Of a DNA stretch of 54,298 bases, positions 43,399-54,068 are shown one piece after another (position 1 is the stretch's first letter; each line of letters begins with the position of its first letter). Source of the stretch: Glycomyces algeriensis (GTDB taxonomy: Bacteria; Actinomycetota; Actinomycetes; Mycobacteriales; Micromonosporaceae). The notes under the pieces were generated by a model, which saw only the letters and a list, made by a program, of their open reading frames with translations, had not been told where the DNA came from and searched no databases. The translations under genes and the position numbers were made by a program. Where the stretch lies: assembly GCF_027622855.1 (NCBI RefSeq), contig NZ_JAPZVR010000012.1, positions 11,303 to 65,600 on the forward strand, read 5' to 3'.

Positions 43399-46302
43399 AT
43401 GGCCACTCCCGACCCCGACGAGATCTGGCGACTGCTCAACGAGGCCCGCTTCGAAGAGGCCAGTGAGGCGAAGGTCGCGGCCCTCGAGCGGGCGGTCGAG
43501 GCCGCCGACGCCGTCGGCGACCCCGAACTGCAGAACTACGCCCTCAACGGCCTCGTCGACGCCTACGAGTTCTCCCGCGACTCCACCCGACTCCTCGTCC
43601 CCTTCGCCCGCCTCCTGCGCAACTTCGACTCCCAGCCCGCGCACTTCGACGCCTACCTGACGCGCTCCCTGTACTGGACGTTCAAGTGGATCGTCGACAC
43701 GATGATCGAGCAGCCCGACGTGCCGCTCGAATCCATCGAGCACTGGCTCGAGGAGATGCGCCGCCGCTACCGCGAGGCCGGCTACTCCATGCACGCCCCG
43801 GCCGCCTACGAGATGCAGCTGGCCTACCACGTGGGCGACTACGACCGGGTCGCCGCCGCCATCGAGGCCCTCGGCGAGGCCGAGGAGGACGAGATGTCCG
43901 ACTGCACCGCCTGCCAGTACACCTCGCTGGCCACCATCGTGTTCTACGCCGAGGAGGACGCCGCCGACGCCGCGATGGAGATGCTCGAACCGGTCCTCTC
44001 CGGCGAGCAGACCTGCGCCCACGAACCCCACTACGGGCTCGCGCTCTCCCTCCTGCCCCTGGTCGAGCTCGGCCGCATCGACGAGGCCCGCGCCAACCAC
44101 CTGCGCGGCTACCCGATGTGCAAGGGCAAGGAGGACATGGTGCACATGTGGGCCCTCCATGTCGAGTTCTGCGCCCTCACCGGCAACGAGCACCGCGCCC
44201 TCGAGATCCTCACCGACCACGCCCGCTTCTACGACCTCGACCTCGGCGTGCGCGACCGCCAGCGCCTCATGGAGGTCACCGTCCTCACCTGCCGGCGCCT
44301 CACCGCCCTCGGGTTCACCGACACGGCGATGCCCGGCCCCACCGGGACCGACTGGACCGTCGCGACGCTCCACGACTGGGCCGAGGCCGAGCGGGCCGCG
44401 ATCTGCGCCCGCTTCGACGCCCGCAACGGCAACGACCACCACTCCCGGATGTCCGTCTGCGTCACCGAGTCCACTCCCTACGAGAAGCCGGTCCACCTGG
44501 GCCTCAAGGAGCCCAAGCCGAAAGTGGCCGCACTGCTCCCGGCCCCCGAGGAGGTCCAGGGGCCCGACCTCGACGCCGCGATCGACGCCGCGTACGCCGC
44601 CTACGACGACTGCTCGCCCGACACGTGGAAGGCCTGGCTCCGCGTCGGCGCCCTCGCGGACGCGCTCGGCATCGAGCTCATCCCGGAGCACCGCGCCGAG
44701 ATCGCGCACGCCGAATCGGCCCAGTCCGACGACCCCGAGGCCGTCGCATCGGGGCTCACCCGCGCCATCGAGCTCTTCGGGCTCGCGGCCCAGCCCGGCC
44801 GCGCCCTCGTCGCCGAGTCCTTCCTCCTCATCCACCGCTCCGAGACCGAGCCCGAGGCCATCGGCGACGGCGCCGGCCGCATCACCGCCGCCGCCCGCAC
44901 CCTGAGCGCGGAGCAGCGCATCGACGACCGCAGCTTCCACACCAGCCAGGTCCTCGCCATGCGCGCCGAGTACCTCGCCGCCACCGCCAGGCCCGACCTG
45001 CTCCGCGCCGACCTCGACGAACGCGCCCGGACGCTCGAAGCGGAGCTCGCGGCCTTCCCCGACCGGCGCTATGCGCTCATCCGCCGCTGCGACCTCCTCG
45101 ACCTGCGCGCCCGCCTCGAACCCGACCCCGCCGCGAAGACCGCGCTCCTCGCCGCCCAGATCGAGCTCGCCCGCGCCGCCGGCGCCGGCTGGGCGGTCGC
45201 CCGCGCCAGCGCCGACCTCGCCGACCAGGTCGGCCTCACCGGCGACTTCGAAGCGGCCCTTGCCATCTGCCGCGAAGGCCTCGCCGCGCTCGGCGGCGAG
45301 CCCTCCCACACCGTCGCCGCGAAGCTCCACCTCCAGGCCGCCGAGTTCACCATGCGCGCGGCCGACCACGACGCGACCTACGAGCACGCGCTGGCCGCCT
45401 CCGTCCACTGCGACGCCGTGGGCATGACCGTCCCGGCCGCCGTCGCCCGCCACCTCATGGGCGTGGCCCTGGTCGAGCTCGACCGCCGCGCCGAGGCCGT
45501 GCCGCTCCTGGAGGCCGCCCTGGAGGACCTCCCGCCCCACGAGCTGTGGCGGATCTGCAACGTGCGCTTCAACCTCGCCGAGTCCTACGACCGCCAGGGC
45601 GACACCCGCCAAGGCGTGGAGCACGGCCTCGCGGCCCTGGCGCTCATGGAGTCCGCGGAGGAGGACTACCTCGTCAACCTGTACGCCGACACGCTGTTCC
45701 TCACCGGCGAGCTGCTCCAGAAGCTCGGCGAGCACGAGCACGCCCTCGAGGTGTACACCCGCGCGATCGAGGCGGCCGACGCCGTCGGCGACCTGGCCTG
45801 CTGGACCCGCGTCAGCCGCTCCCGAGCGTGGCTCCTGCGCACGATCATGGGCGACGCCGCGTTCGGCGAGGGGCTCCAGACGATGGCGCAGATCGCCGCC
45901 CGCCTCCACACCGTGCGCGCCGACGCCGAGGCGCCCGAGACGCTCCGCGAGGCCGCCCGCTTCGAGCTCGGCGAGACCTACCGCCAGCACGCCCAGCTGA
46001 CCTTCCAGTTCCTGGAGAGCCAGGCCGGCGAGCAGGGCCTGCACCGCGACGAGGCCGAGCCGGTGCTGGACCTCCAGCGCCGCGCGCTGGCCGTGTTCCG
46101 GGAGGGTCCGCTGCTGCTCGAACGGGCGAGCCTGACCGCCCACCAGACCATGTGGCTGCTGGCCGAGCTCGGCGACGCGCAGGGCGCGATCGAGGTGGGG
46201 GAGGACGCCCTGACCTGGCTCACCGCGCCGGAGTCCGCCGAGGCCAGGGAGGGTTTCGAGGGGCATCTGGCCGACCTCCGGCAGGGTGCGGCAGAAGCCT
46301 GA
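43399..46302 (+). CDS. Large tetratricopeptide-repeat protein, HSP90 partner candidate
   Basis: The 967-residue protein consists almost wholly of antiparallel helix pairs of TPR type, e.g. ALNGLVDAYEFSRDSTRLLV, AVARHLMGVALVELDRRAEA, LFLTGELLQKLGEHEHALEV. There is a non-repetitive break around residues 350-400. It has no membrane segment or enzymatic motif. The ATG has AAGGAC six bases upstream. TPR modules commonly bind HSP90 proteins, and this gene directly follows one, so a physical interaction is the simplest inference. Confidence 0.85.
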   Translation: MATPDPDEIWRLLNEARFEEASEAKVAALERAVEAADAVGDPELQNYALNGLVDAYEFSRDSTRLLVPFARLLRNFDSQPAHFDAYLTRSLYWTFKWIVDTMIEQPDVPLESIEHWLEEMRRRYREAGYSMHAPAAYEMQLAYHVGDYDRVAAAIEALGEAEEDEMSDCTACQYTSLATIVFYAEEDAADAAMEMLEPVLSGEQTCAHEPHYGLALSLLPLVELGRIDEARANHLRGYPMCKGKEDMVHMWALHVEFCALTGNEHRALEILTDHARFYDLDLGVRDRQRLMEVTVLTCRRLTALGFTDTAMPGPTGTDWTVATLHDWAEAERAAICARFDARNGNDHHSRMSVCVTESTPYEKPVHLGLKEPKPKVAALLPAPEEVQGPDLDAAIDAAYAAYDDCSPDTWKAWLRVGALADALGIELIPEHRAEIAHAESAQSDDPEAVASGLTRAIELFGLAAQPGRALVAESFLLIHRSETEPEAIGDGAGRITAAARTLSAEQRIDDRSFHTSQVLAMRAEYLAATARPDLLRADLDERARTLEAELAAFPDRRYALIRRCDLLDLRARLEPDPAAKTALLAAQIELARAAGAGWAVARASADLADQVGLTGDFEAALAICREGLAALGGEPSHTVAAKLHLQAAEFTMRAADHDATYEHALAASVHCDAVGMTVPAAVARHLMGVALVELDRRAEAVPLLEAALEDLPPHELWRICNVRFNLAESYDRQGDTRQGVEHGLAALALMESAEEDYLVNLYADTLFLTGELLQKLGEHEHALEVYTRAIEAADAVGDLACWTRVSRSRAWLLRTIMGDAAFGEGLQTMAQIAARLHTVRADAEAPETLREAARFELGETYRQHAQLTFQFLESQAGEQGLHRDEAEPVLDLQRRALAVFREGPLLLERASLTAHQTMWLLAELGDAQGAIEVGEDALTWLTAPESAEAREGFEGHLADLRQGAAEA

Positions 46303-46534
46303 GCGGGGTGCTGTGAGGCGGTGACCCGCCGAGCGGGCCGCGGCGAGTCCCGGGTCCGCTGCGAGGTACGCTTGCCCACTGGCGGACCGTACTTGACGTG
46401 CGACTCGGGGACGACTCAGCAGCGAAACCGAGTTGACCGAGTATCCGCCGCCTGGGCAGTCTGTCCAGAGGATCTCAACCGAGAGCAATCATCCGCAGTC
46501 TCACCGACCGCCAGCCGGATCGAGAGGAATCATC

Positions 46535-47911
<1,377 letters not shown>

Positions 47912-47915
47912 GACG

Positions 47916-48803
47916 TCAGTACCGGCTGGGGCCGATCTCGATCCGATCGAGGTCGGCCCCTTCGGGTATCCACTCCGCGGCCACGTCCACGTACTGATCC
48001 GACACCCCTTCGGGGAGGGTCCGGAACGCGCCCGTGTAGTACTCCGAGTCGCTGCCGGCGGGGAGCCCCCCGAGCAGCTTCCCGTCGCCGTCGCGGAACA
48101 GCACCGCGATCTGCGCATCGGTCTCCTCGGCGGTCTCGGCCCGGAAGTGCACGCGGTACCCGTCCGGGCTCGCCATCGGCTCCAGCCCGGTGAACGAGAA
48201 CGCCGGCAGCGGCGACATCTCGAACCACTCCATGCCGTCCACGTCCTCCAGGTACTCCGACGGGTAGAGGACCGTGGGCTCCTCCTGCTTCAGCTTCAGG
48301 TCCTCGACCTCGACCGCGGTGACGTCGACGGCCATCACGTAGCCGACCGAGGCCGTCGCGAGCGGCGGGATCGAACCGAGGTACAGGGTGTCCAGGTTGA
48401 CCGGGTAGCCGCGCGCGGTCTCCGTGTTGATCGAGAGCGCCCCCGGCACCAGCTCGCCGTCGTGCGGGTTGCGGACCACCACGGCCACAAGGATGCGCTC
48501 CTCGCCGTGCTGGTCGACGATCTTGCTGAAGCCCTGCTCGACGATCTCGAGCTCGACCCGCTGCTCGACGAGGGCCGCCTCGTCGGTGTACTCCTCGGGG
48601 CCCGCGGAGGTCTGCTCGTCGACCGAGGCGACCTTCGCGTCCGTCGCCGGCCGGTGCTCGACCGCGACCACCAGCGCCACCGCCGAGACGACGAGCGCGA
48701 TCACGAACGGCAGGCTCGGCAGGAGCTCCGCTCGCATGTGGGCATGGGTCGCGAGGTCCCGCACCGCGCGGGCGAGGCGCCTGGGCCACCGGTTCGAGGG
48801 CAT
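47916..48803 (-). CDS. Membrane-anchored protein of unknown function
   Basis: The 295-residue product has a basic N-terminus, one membrane helix (LPFVIALVVSAVALVVAVEH, about residues 29-50) and an extracytoplasmic beta-rich domain with VELEIVEQGFSKIVDQHG and ILVAVVVRNPHDGELVPGAL, reminiscent of DUF4352-type immunoglobulin folds. There are no cysteines in the outer domain. AGGAA precedes the ATG. It converges on glyS with a 4-base gap and is divergent from the next unknown. Confidence 0.75.
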   Translation of the reverse strand: MPSNRWPRRLARAVRDLATHAHMRAELLPSLPFVIALVVSAVALVVAVEHRPATDAKVASVDEQTSAGPEEYTDEAALVEQRVELEIVEQGFSKIVDQHGEERILVAVVVRNPHDGELVPGALSINTETARGYPVNLDTLYLGSIPPLATASVGYVMAVDVTAVEVEDLKLKQEEPTVLYPSEYLEDVDGMEWFEMSPLPAFSFTGLEPMASPDGYRVHFRAETAEETDAQIAVLFRDGDGKLLGGLPAGSDSEYYTGAFRTLPEGVSDQYVDVAAEWIPEGADLDRIEIGPSRY

Positions 48804-48869
48804 GGGGTTCCTAGCTGAGGCCGCTACACTTTCCACAGCAACGGTAGCAGTCGAATCACAGGAGCGAGC

Positions 48870-50021
48870 GTGTCGGAATCCGCCTCTCCGCAGCGGTGGG
48901 GCGAGGAGCACATGATCGATCTGGGCGCCGTCGGCGAAGCCGGCCCGGAGCCCGAACCAGCCCCCTCGCAACCCCGCCGATTTCTGCGGATCCCCAACGC
49001 CGCCTTGGCATACGCGGCCATCGCCATCGCGCTGGCCGCCGCGGTCGTCACGGTCGTGAAGTGGTCGCCGCTGCACCGGCCGCTCGCCGAGTCCACAGTC
49101 ACCGGATTTCTCGAAGCGGTCCACGACGGCGATGTGGAGGCCGCGCTCGCCTTCACCGACCAGAGGGACGCCGAAGGCCCGTACCTGGTGCCCGAGGCGC
49201 TCGACGCGCGCTGGGAGATCACCCGGGTCGCCCAGGTCGCGTACACCGACACCGGGGACGGCAAGGCGACGGCCGAGGTCTACGCGGAGATCGAGGGCCC
49301 GGACCACGCCCTCATCGGCACCCGTTACCACGTGGCGATCGACCGCGGCCACGCCGAGATCGAGGGGGCCATGATCGAGCACGAGGCCTACGGGTCCTTC
49401 GACTACCTCGACCTGAACGGCGTCAAGCTCGAGCTCGACCTGGAGCAGGGGCCCGTCTACATCCTGCTCCTGCCCGGGTACTACGAGTTCTACCCCGACC
49501 TGCCGTCCACGATGGAGTTCGAGGACGACGGCGCGATGATGGTGCTCGGGAGCAAGTTCCTCCAGATCGAGTCCGGCGTGCTCGACGAGTGGATGCCCTC
49601 GCCGTGGGTGGTCGTCTCCCAGGAGGGCGAGGACGCGGTGAACGCGGCCCTGCGCGAGTTCTACGACGGGTGCGCCGCCGACCCTACGGTCGAGGGCTGC
49701 CCGTTCAAATTCCCCGAGGACCCCGCGCGCGAACTCGCGCTCGCGCCCGGCGCGCAGTGGCAGGTCGCGGTCTACCCCGAGGTGCGCTCAGAGCGGCTCT
49801 GGTACGAGCACGGCGCGGGCTTCGGCCTCGAGTCGTCCCTGCCTGGCGAGGCGCAAGTGCAGGTCGAGATTACCGAGGACGGCCAGACGCGCACGGCGCT
49901 GGTCAGCTGCCCCATCCGGGTGAACGGGCTCTACGCGGCGTTCGACTTCGAAGTTGGCTTCTCGATCGACGCCGGCTACGAGATGTTCGAGGACCACTGC
50001 CGCTCGCTCGTCGAGGTCTAG
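48870..50021 (+). CDS. Membrane-anchored protein of unknown function
   Basis: The 383-residue protein has one membrane segment at about residues 45-64 (LAYAAIAIALAAAVVTVVKW). An extracytoplasmic NTF2/DUF4878-like segment follows (ESTVTGFLEAVHDGDVEAAL), then a long region with three cysteines (CAADPTVEGC, SCPIRV, DHCRS). GTG start with AGGAG five bases upstream. It is divergent from the neighbouring anchored protein, and the layout recalls the anchored gene at 38224. Function unknown. Confidence 0.75.
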   Translation: MSESASPQRWGEEHMIDLGAVGEAGPEPEPAPSQPRRFLRIPNAALAYAAIAIALAAAVVTVVKWSPLHRPLAESTVTGFLEAVHDGDVEAALAFTDQRDAEGPYLVPEALDARWEITRVAQVAYTDTGDGKATAEVYAEIEGPDHALIGTRYHVAIDRGHAEIEGAMIEHEAYGSFDYLDLNGVKLELDLEQGPVYILLLPGYYEFYPDLPSTMEFEDDGAMMVLGSKFLQIESGVLDEWMPSPWVVVSQEGEDAVNAALREFYDGCAADPTVEGCPFKFPEDPARELALAPGAQWQVAVYPEVRSERLWYEHGAGFGLESSLPGEAQVQVEITEDGQTRTALVSCPIRVNGLYAAFDFEVGFSIDAGYEMFEDHCRSLVEV

Positions 50022-50069
50022 GGCGCTCCTGATCCGCAGGTCAGGCCCCAGGCATGGCGGCGGTACGCG

Positions 50070-50273
50070 CTATTCGCTGTGGATGACGCAGCCGCAGTCG
50101 ATCCAGGCGTGCTCGACCTGGTCGGTGTGGGTGATGGAGTAGTTCGCGCGGCTCTCCGAGGCCCAGAGGGCGGCGGGGCTGGCGGGCACGTCGGCGGAGG
50201 TCGCGGCGAGCGGGTTGGGCTCGCTCACCCCTTCGGGCGTCGTTGCCGGGGCGGTCTCCAATTGCTGGGCCAT
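50070..50273 (-). CDS. Small peptide with leader-like N-terminus and Cys-containing tail
   Basis: This 67-residue peptide begins MAQQLETAPATTPEGVSEP, is Ala/Pro-rich in the middle and ends YSITHTDQVEHAWIDCGCVI plus three residues. It has no signal or membrane segment. GAGGAG lies exactly six bases before the ATG, and a good promoter (50454-50425) lies upstream, so expression is likely. A 14-codon frame at 50328-50284 ends just before the Shine-Dalgarno sequence and may be a leader peptide. The layout resembles a RiPP precursor, but no maturation enzyme is nearby, so this is only a possibility. Confidence 0.6.
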   Translation of the reverse strand: MAQQLETAPATTPEGVSEPNPLAATSADVPASPAALWASESRANYSITHTDQVEHAWIDCGCVIHSE

Positions 50274-50405
50274 CGCACTCTCCTCAATCGCGGCTCGCGA
50301 GCTTCGCCGAGGCCGCTCCTTCGTTCATCGAGTCAAACGCAGGAGGAGCTCACATGGTTCCGGGCTTGAGAGCAGTCTCACAGCGCACTCGCAACGCCCA
50401 CACTA

Positions 50406-50462
50406 GCGCCCCCTTGCGACGGTCGTATAACGCTTTCATTCCATGGAGTCGCAAGAGGGCGC
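50406..50462 (-). promoter_or_regulatory. Promoter of the small peptide gene framed by a 15-bp inverted repeat
   Basis: On the minus strand, TTGCGA (-35, 50454-50449) and TTATAC (-10, 50430-50425) are 18 bases apart. Arms GCGCCCCCTTGCGAC (50406-50420) and GTCGCAAGAGGGCGC (50448-50462) match with one G-T pair. One arm covers the -35, the other the transcription start region, as expected for an operator. The element also follows the rpsN stop by ~40 bases. Confidence 0.55.
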
Positions 50463-50500
50463 CGACCTGGTGCGGCGTTTGCCCGGTGTGCGGGGAATTA

Positions 50501-50806
50501 CTACCAGGACGCTTTTCGCACTCCGGGCAATTCGCCGCGGTGTGCCATTTCCCTGAGTCGGACACGCGACAGTCCGAACCTGCGGTTGAACCCGCGCGGG
50601 CGCCCGTCCACGACGTCCCGGTTGCGCAGGCGCGTGGCCGAGGAGTCCCGCGGCAGCTTCTGGAGCCGCACCACGGCCGCCGCCCGGACCTCGGGATCGG
50701 TTCCCGGATGGGCGACGAGCCGCTTGAGCTCGGCACGCTGCCCGCGATAGCGCTCGACCAGCACCTCCCGCTGCCGCTGCTTGGCGATCATGCTCTTCTT
50801 CGCCAT
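50501..50806 (-). CDS. rpsN: 30S ribosomal protein S14, zinc-independent paralogue
   Basis: The 101-residue long-form S14 contains [37 protein letters not shown] and [20 protein letters not shown]. It has no cysteine, so it lacks the zinc ribbon of the short form. GGGAGGA precedes the ATG by seven bases. It is the last gene of the rpmB-rpmG-rpsN group, which should be derepressed by Zur under zinc starvation. Confidence 0.95.
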   Translation of the reverse strand: MAKKSMIAKQRQREVLVERYRGQRAELKRLVAHPGTDPEVRAAAVVRLQKLPRDSSATRLRNRDVVDGRPRGFNRRFGLSRVRLREMAHRGELPGVRKASW

Positions 50807-50847
50807 CTAGCGGTCCTCCCGGCTGTGCTTCTGGTTCCGGGTCGTCA

Positions 50848-51018
50848 CTAGCGTTCCTCCCGGAACTCGACATGCTTGCGCACGACGGGGTCGTACTTCT
50901 TGAGGACCAAGCGGTCCGGGTCGTTGCGGCGGTTCTTGCGGGTCACGTACGTGTAGCCGGTCCCCGCGGTCGACCGCAGCTTGACCACGGGCCGCACATC
51001 GGTGCTCTTGCTCGCCAT
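50848..51018 (-). CDS. rpmG: 50S ribosomal protein L33, zinc-independent paralogue
   Basis: This 56-residue protein starts [20 protein letters not shown] and continues with [20 protein letters not shown] and a [11 protein letters not shown] tail, matching L33. The CxxC pairs of zinc-type L33 are absent. It begins one base after the rpmB stop codon, with AAGGAAGGAAG upstream, and lies 41 bases before rpsN. Confidence 0.95.
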   Translation of the reverse strand: MASKSTDVRPVVKLRSTAGTGYTYVTRKNRRNDPDRLVLKKYDPVVRKHVEFREER

Positions 51019-51019
51019 C

Positions 51020-51256
51020 TCAGATCTTCCTTCCTTCTGCTCGCAGCCGCGCCACGACGGACTCGATGCCGTCGCGGTCGATCACCTTGATGCCCTTGGC
51101 GGACAAGCGAAGCCGCACGTGCCGGCCCTCGCTGGGCAGGTAGTACCGCTTGCTCTGCAGGTTGACGTTCCACTTGCGCCTGGTCTTCTGCTTCGACCAC
51201 GGCACGTTGTTGCCGAAGCCGGGCCCGGCGCCGGTCACCTCGCATGTTCTGGACAC
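51020..51256 (-). CDS. rpmB: 50S ribosomal protein L28, zinc-independent paralogue
   Basis: The 78-residue product has the L28 signature [20 protein letters not shown] and [20 protein letters not shown]. Only one cysteine (C5) remains of the usual zinc ligands. The GTG at 51256 has GGGAGGA six bases upstream. It is the first gene after the shared Zur box. Confidence 0.94.
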   Translation of the reverse strand: MSRTCEVTGAGPGFGNNVPWSKQKTRRKWNVNLQSKRYYLPSEGRHVRLRLSAKGIKVIDRDGIESVVARLRAEGRKI

Positions 51257-51280
51257 TGTCGTCCTCCCTTCGCAAGTTCT

Positions 51281-51302
51281 AGTATAATGACAATCGTTTT
51301 CA
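51281..51302. promoter_or_regulatory. Zur box with overlapping divergent -10 elements
   Basis: TGACAATCGTTTTCA (51288-51302) resembles the actinobacterial Zur operator and the znuA box. AGTATAAT just beside it provides TATAAT on the plus strand (51283-51288, toward the cobW-like gene) and TATACT on the minus strand (51286-51281, toward rpmB). Zur bound here could repress both directions. Confidence 0.8.
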
Positions 51303-51319
51303 ATTAGATCGGAGGCCTC

Positions 51320-52576
51320 ATGAGCCAGCTCGCCCAACCCGGTTCCTCGGTGTCACCGGCCGACCTCCGGCCGGCCCTGACACTCCTGACCGGCTTCGCC
51401 CCCAAAGCGACCCGCGAGGCCGCCGACCTGCTCACCCTCGCCGACCCGAGCCTCCTCGTCGTCACCTACGACCTCGCCGAACTCCTCGACAACGGCACCG
51501 TCCGCCGCCTCGTGCACGACGGACGCGGCCCCATCGAGGACGAGCGCGTGACCCTCGATCACGGCTGCATCAACTGCACCATCCGCGAAGACCTCCTCCC
51601 GGCCCTCGTGCGCCTCGCCCGCGCCCGGCCCGCCGTCGACCTCGCCCTCGTCCTCCCGCCCTCGATGGAGCCCGAGGCCGTCACCACCGCCTGCGGCTGG
51701 TGCGACGTCGACGGCGCGCCCGTCACCGACGCCATCCGCATCGACTCCGTCGTCGCCGTCTGCGACCCAGGCACCCTCCTCGAGACCCTCGACTCCGACC
51801 AGGACCTCGCCGACCGCCGCCTGCAGGCCGCCGACGACGACACTCGCTCCGTCTCCGAGGTCGCCGCCCGCCAGATCGAGTTCGCCGACACCGTGCTCCT
51901 CTGGGCACCTGACTCCGAGCGGGACTACGAGCACACGCGCCTGTCCGTGCTGCTCCAGCGGCTCAACCCCTGGGCCCGCCACCTGGTGCTCGACCTTCCC
52001 GAACCGGCCTGGCTCTCCGCGCGCATCCGCCGCAGCGGCCGCTTCGATCCGGAAGCGCCCGAACCGCACGGCCGCGGCCTCGAGGGCTACGCCGTCGGCT
52101 GCCACGAGCCCGAACCCGACTGCGGCGTCGTCGCCACCGTCTACCGCGCCCGCCGCCCCTTCCACCCCGAGCGCTTCCACCGGGCGCTCCCGACGCTGGC
52201 CGGCCGCACCCTGCGCGGCCGCGGCCACCTGTGGCTCGCCGGACAGCCCGACACGATCGTGGCCTGGGAGTCCAGCGGCGGCGGCGTCTCCATGGGCGAC
52301 CTGGGGCGCTGGCTCGCGGCCACCCCCGACGAGGAGTGGGAGGAGTCGAGCCCCGAGCGGCGCGTCAACGCCGACCTGCACTGGGACGCCGATTTCGGTG
52401 ACCGGGGCATCGAACTCGCGTTCGTGGGCATCCACTTCGCGGCAGACGAGCTCGCGGCCGTCCTCGACGCCTGCCTGCTCACCGACGCCGAAGCGGCCGA
52501 AGGGGCCGCCGCCTGGCGGGAATACCCCGACCCCTTCGACGGTTGTTTCGATAGCAAGGAGAGGAACCAGGAATGA
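51320..52576 (+). CDS. CobW-like zinc-starvation protein with degenerate P-loop (Mrf-like)
   Basis: The 418-residue COG0523-family protein has the metal motif [16 protein letters not shown] (C83, C86) and the C-terminal CobW domain ([40 protein letters not shown]). The Walker A position reads [11 protein letters not shown] (residues 24-34), lacking the GKT needed for GTP binding. In mycobacteria a CobW-like gene beside the same zinc-free ribosomal proteins encodes Mrf, which helps ribosome hibernation on zinc depletion; this is probably its counterpart. GGAGG is four bases before the ATG. It overlaps rpmE2 by four bases and is Zur-controlled. Confidence 0.88.
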   Translation: MSQLAQPGSSVSPADLRPALTLLTGFAPKATREAADLLTLADPSLLVVTYDLAELLDNGTVRRLVHDGRGPIEDERVTLDHGCINCTIREDLLPALVRLARARPAVDLALVLPPSMEPEAVTTACGWCDVDGAPVTDAIRIDSVVAVCDPGTLLETLDSDQDLADRRLQAADDDTRSVSEVAARQIEFADTVLLWAPDSERDYEHTRLSVLLQRLNPWARHLVLDLPEPAWLSARIRRSGRFDPEAPEPHGRGLEGYAVGCHEPEPDCGVVATVYRARRPFHPERFHRALPTLAGRTLRGRGHLWLAGQPDTIVAWESSGGGVSMGDLGRWLAATPDEEWEESSPERRVNADLHWDADFGDRGIELAFVGIHFAADELAAVLDACLLTDAEAAEGAAAWREYPDPFDGCFDSKERNQE

Positions 52577-52827
52577 AGCAAGGTATTCACCCGAAATACG
52601 ACTACGTCGTCTTCCGCGACCGCGCCGCGGACTTCGCCTTCCTCACCCGGTCCACGGTCGGTTCGGCCGAGACCGTCGAGTGGGAGGACGGCAAGACCTA
52701 CCCGGTGATCGACGTGCAGATCTCTTCGGCGTCGCACCCGTTCTGGACCGGTAAGAGCCGCGTCCTGGACGACGAGGGCCGTGTCGCCAAGTTCTACAAG
52801 AAGTACGGCAAGACCCCCGCCGAGTAA
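52573..52827 (+). CDS. rpmE2: 50S ribosomal protein L31 type B (zinc-independent)
   Basis: The 84-residue product has the L31B pattern: [56 protein letters not shown]. It contains no cysteine. It is translated from the same mRNA as the CobW-like gene (ATGA overlap) and is followed by a strong terminator. Confidence 0.96.
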   Translation: MKQGIHPKYDYVVFRDRAADFAFLTRSTVGSAETVEWEDGKTYPVIDVQISSASHPFWTGKSRVLDDEGRVAKFYKKYGKTPAE

Positions 52828-52842
52828 GGGCGGGCAAGAGCG

Positions 52843-52880
52843 AAGGGGAGGCCTCCCGGCACCGGAGGCCTCCCCTTTTT
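52843..52880 (+). terminator. Rho-independent terminator after rpmE2
   Basis: Arms AAGGGGAGGCCTCC (52843-52856) and GGAGGCCTCCCCTT (52864-52877) pair perfectly around a 7-base loop and are followed by more T residues. It also separates rpmE2 from the convergent dusB. Confidence 0.93.
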
Positions 52881-52898
52881 CGCGTCTCGCGCCCGGCG

Positions 52899-54056
52899 TC
52901 AGCCGCCGGACGAGTCGATCTCGGCGCCCTCGGGGACCGTGAGGTCGTCCCGGTCGTCGAGCCAGCCCTCCGGGAGGGTCACCTTGCCGGGGCTGTTGGT
53001 GCGGCCGCGCGGCTTGCCGATGGTCGACTCGGGGAACGGTGCGTCCGCCTCGAGCTTGCCGAGGAGGTCTTCGAGCTCGCTGAGGTGGGAGACCATCGAG
53101 AGCGCCCGCCGCATGTCGCCCCCGACCGGGAAGCCCTTGAGGTACCAGGCCACGTGCTTGCGGAACTCGCGGCAGCCGTGCTCCTCGGCGGCGATGTTCC
53201 GCCGGGCCTCGTACGACTCGGCGCCCGCGATCCACTCGACGAGCAGCTCCGCGTGGCGGTACATGACCTTCGCGACCTCGCCGAGGGACGGCATGATGCG
53301 CTGTTCCCGGCCGTTGAACGCCGCCTCAAGGTCCCCGAAGAGCCAGGGCCTCCCCAGGCACCCGCGGCCGACCACGACGCCGTCGCAGCCCGTCTGCTCG
53401 ACCATGCGCAGCGCGTCGTCGGCCTCCCAGATGTCGCCGTTGCCGAGCACCGGCAGGTCCAGGTGCTCCTTCAGGCTCGCGATCGCGTCCCAGTCGGCGG
53501 TGCCGGAGTACCGCTCGGCGGCGGTGCGCCCGTGCAGCGCGACCCACGCGACGCCCGCGTCCTGGGCGATCTTCCCCGCTTCGAGGTAGGTGAGGTGGTC
53601 GTCGTCGATGCCCTTGCGCATCTTCACGGTGACCGGGATGCTCCCGGCCGCGCCGACCGCCGCGGTCACGATCTCGCGGAACAGCCGCCGCTTCCACGGC
53701 AGCGCGGAGCCGCCGCCGCGGCGGGTGACCTTCGGGACCGGGCAGCCGAAGTTGAGGTCGATGTGGTCGGCGAGGTTCTCGTCGGCGACCATCTGCACGG
53801 CCTTGCGCATCCCGGCCGGGTCGACGCCGTACAGCTGCAGGCTGCGGGTCTGCTCTTCGGGATCGAACTCGATCAGCCGCATCGTCTTCGGGTTGCGCTC
53901 GGTGAGCGCCACCGTCGTGATCATCTCGCAGACGTAGATGCCCGCACCCTGCTCGCGGCAGAGCTTGCGGAACGGGAGGTTCGTGATCCCGGCCATGGGT
54001 GCCAGCACCACCGGCGGGTCGACCGTGGTGCCTGCGAGCGAGAGCTGCTGTGTCAC
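52899..54056 (-). CDS. dusB: tRNA-dihydrouridine synthase
   Basis: This flavoenzyme reduces uridines in the D-loop of tRNA. The 385-residue protein has VVLAPMAGITNLPFRKLCRE, SLQLYGVDP, DHIDLNFGCPVPKVTRRGGG (catalytic Cys), VTVKMRKGIDDDHLT, VALHGRTAAERYSG, VLGNGDIWEADDALRMV and DGVVVGRGCLGRPWLFGD. The C-terminal helical tRNA-binding domain is present, plus a short extra tail rich in Asp/Glu. The GTG at 54056 is preceded by AATAAT at six bases, so probably leaderless. Confidence 0.95.
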   Translation of the reverse strand: MTQQLSLAGTTVDPPVVLAPMAGITNLPFRKLCREQGAGIYVCEMITTVALTERNPKTMRLIEFDPEEQTRSLQLYGVDPAGMRKAVQMVADENLADHIDLNFGCPVPKVTRRGGGSALPWKRRLFREIVTAAVGAAGSIPVTVKMRKGIDDDHLTYLEAGKIAQDAGVAWVALHGRTAAERYSGTADWDAIASLKEHLDLPVLGNGDIWEADDALRMVEQTGCDGVVVGRGCLGRPWLFGDLEAAFNGREQRIMPSLGEVAKVMYRHAELLVEWIAGAESYEARRNIAAEEHGCREFRKHVAWYLKGFPVGGDMRRALSMVSHLSELEDLLGKLEADAPFPESTIGKPRGRTNSPGKVTLPEGWLDDRDDLTVPEGAEIDSSGG

Positions 54057-54062
54057 CGGTCC

Positions 54063-54068
54063 ATTATT
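54063..54068 (-). promoter_or_regulatory. -10 box of leaderless promoter for dusB
   Basis: AATAAT lies six bases before the GTG at 54056. It is one base off TATAAT. Confidence 0.4.

Noticed and set aside
46303..46534. T-box riboswitch before glyS
   Set aside because: No T-box core sequence or specifier-loop arrangement could be recognised in the leader.
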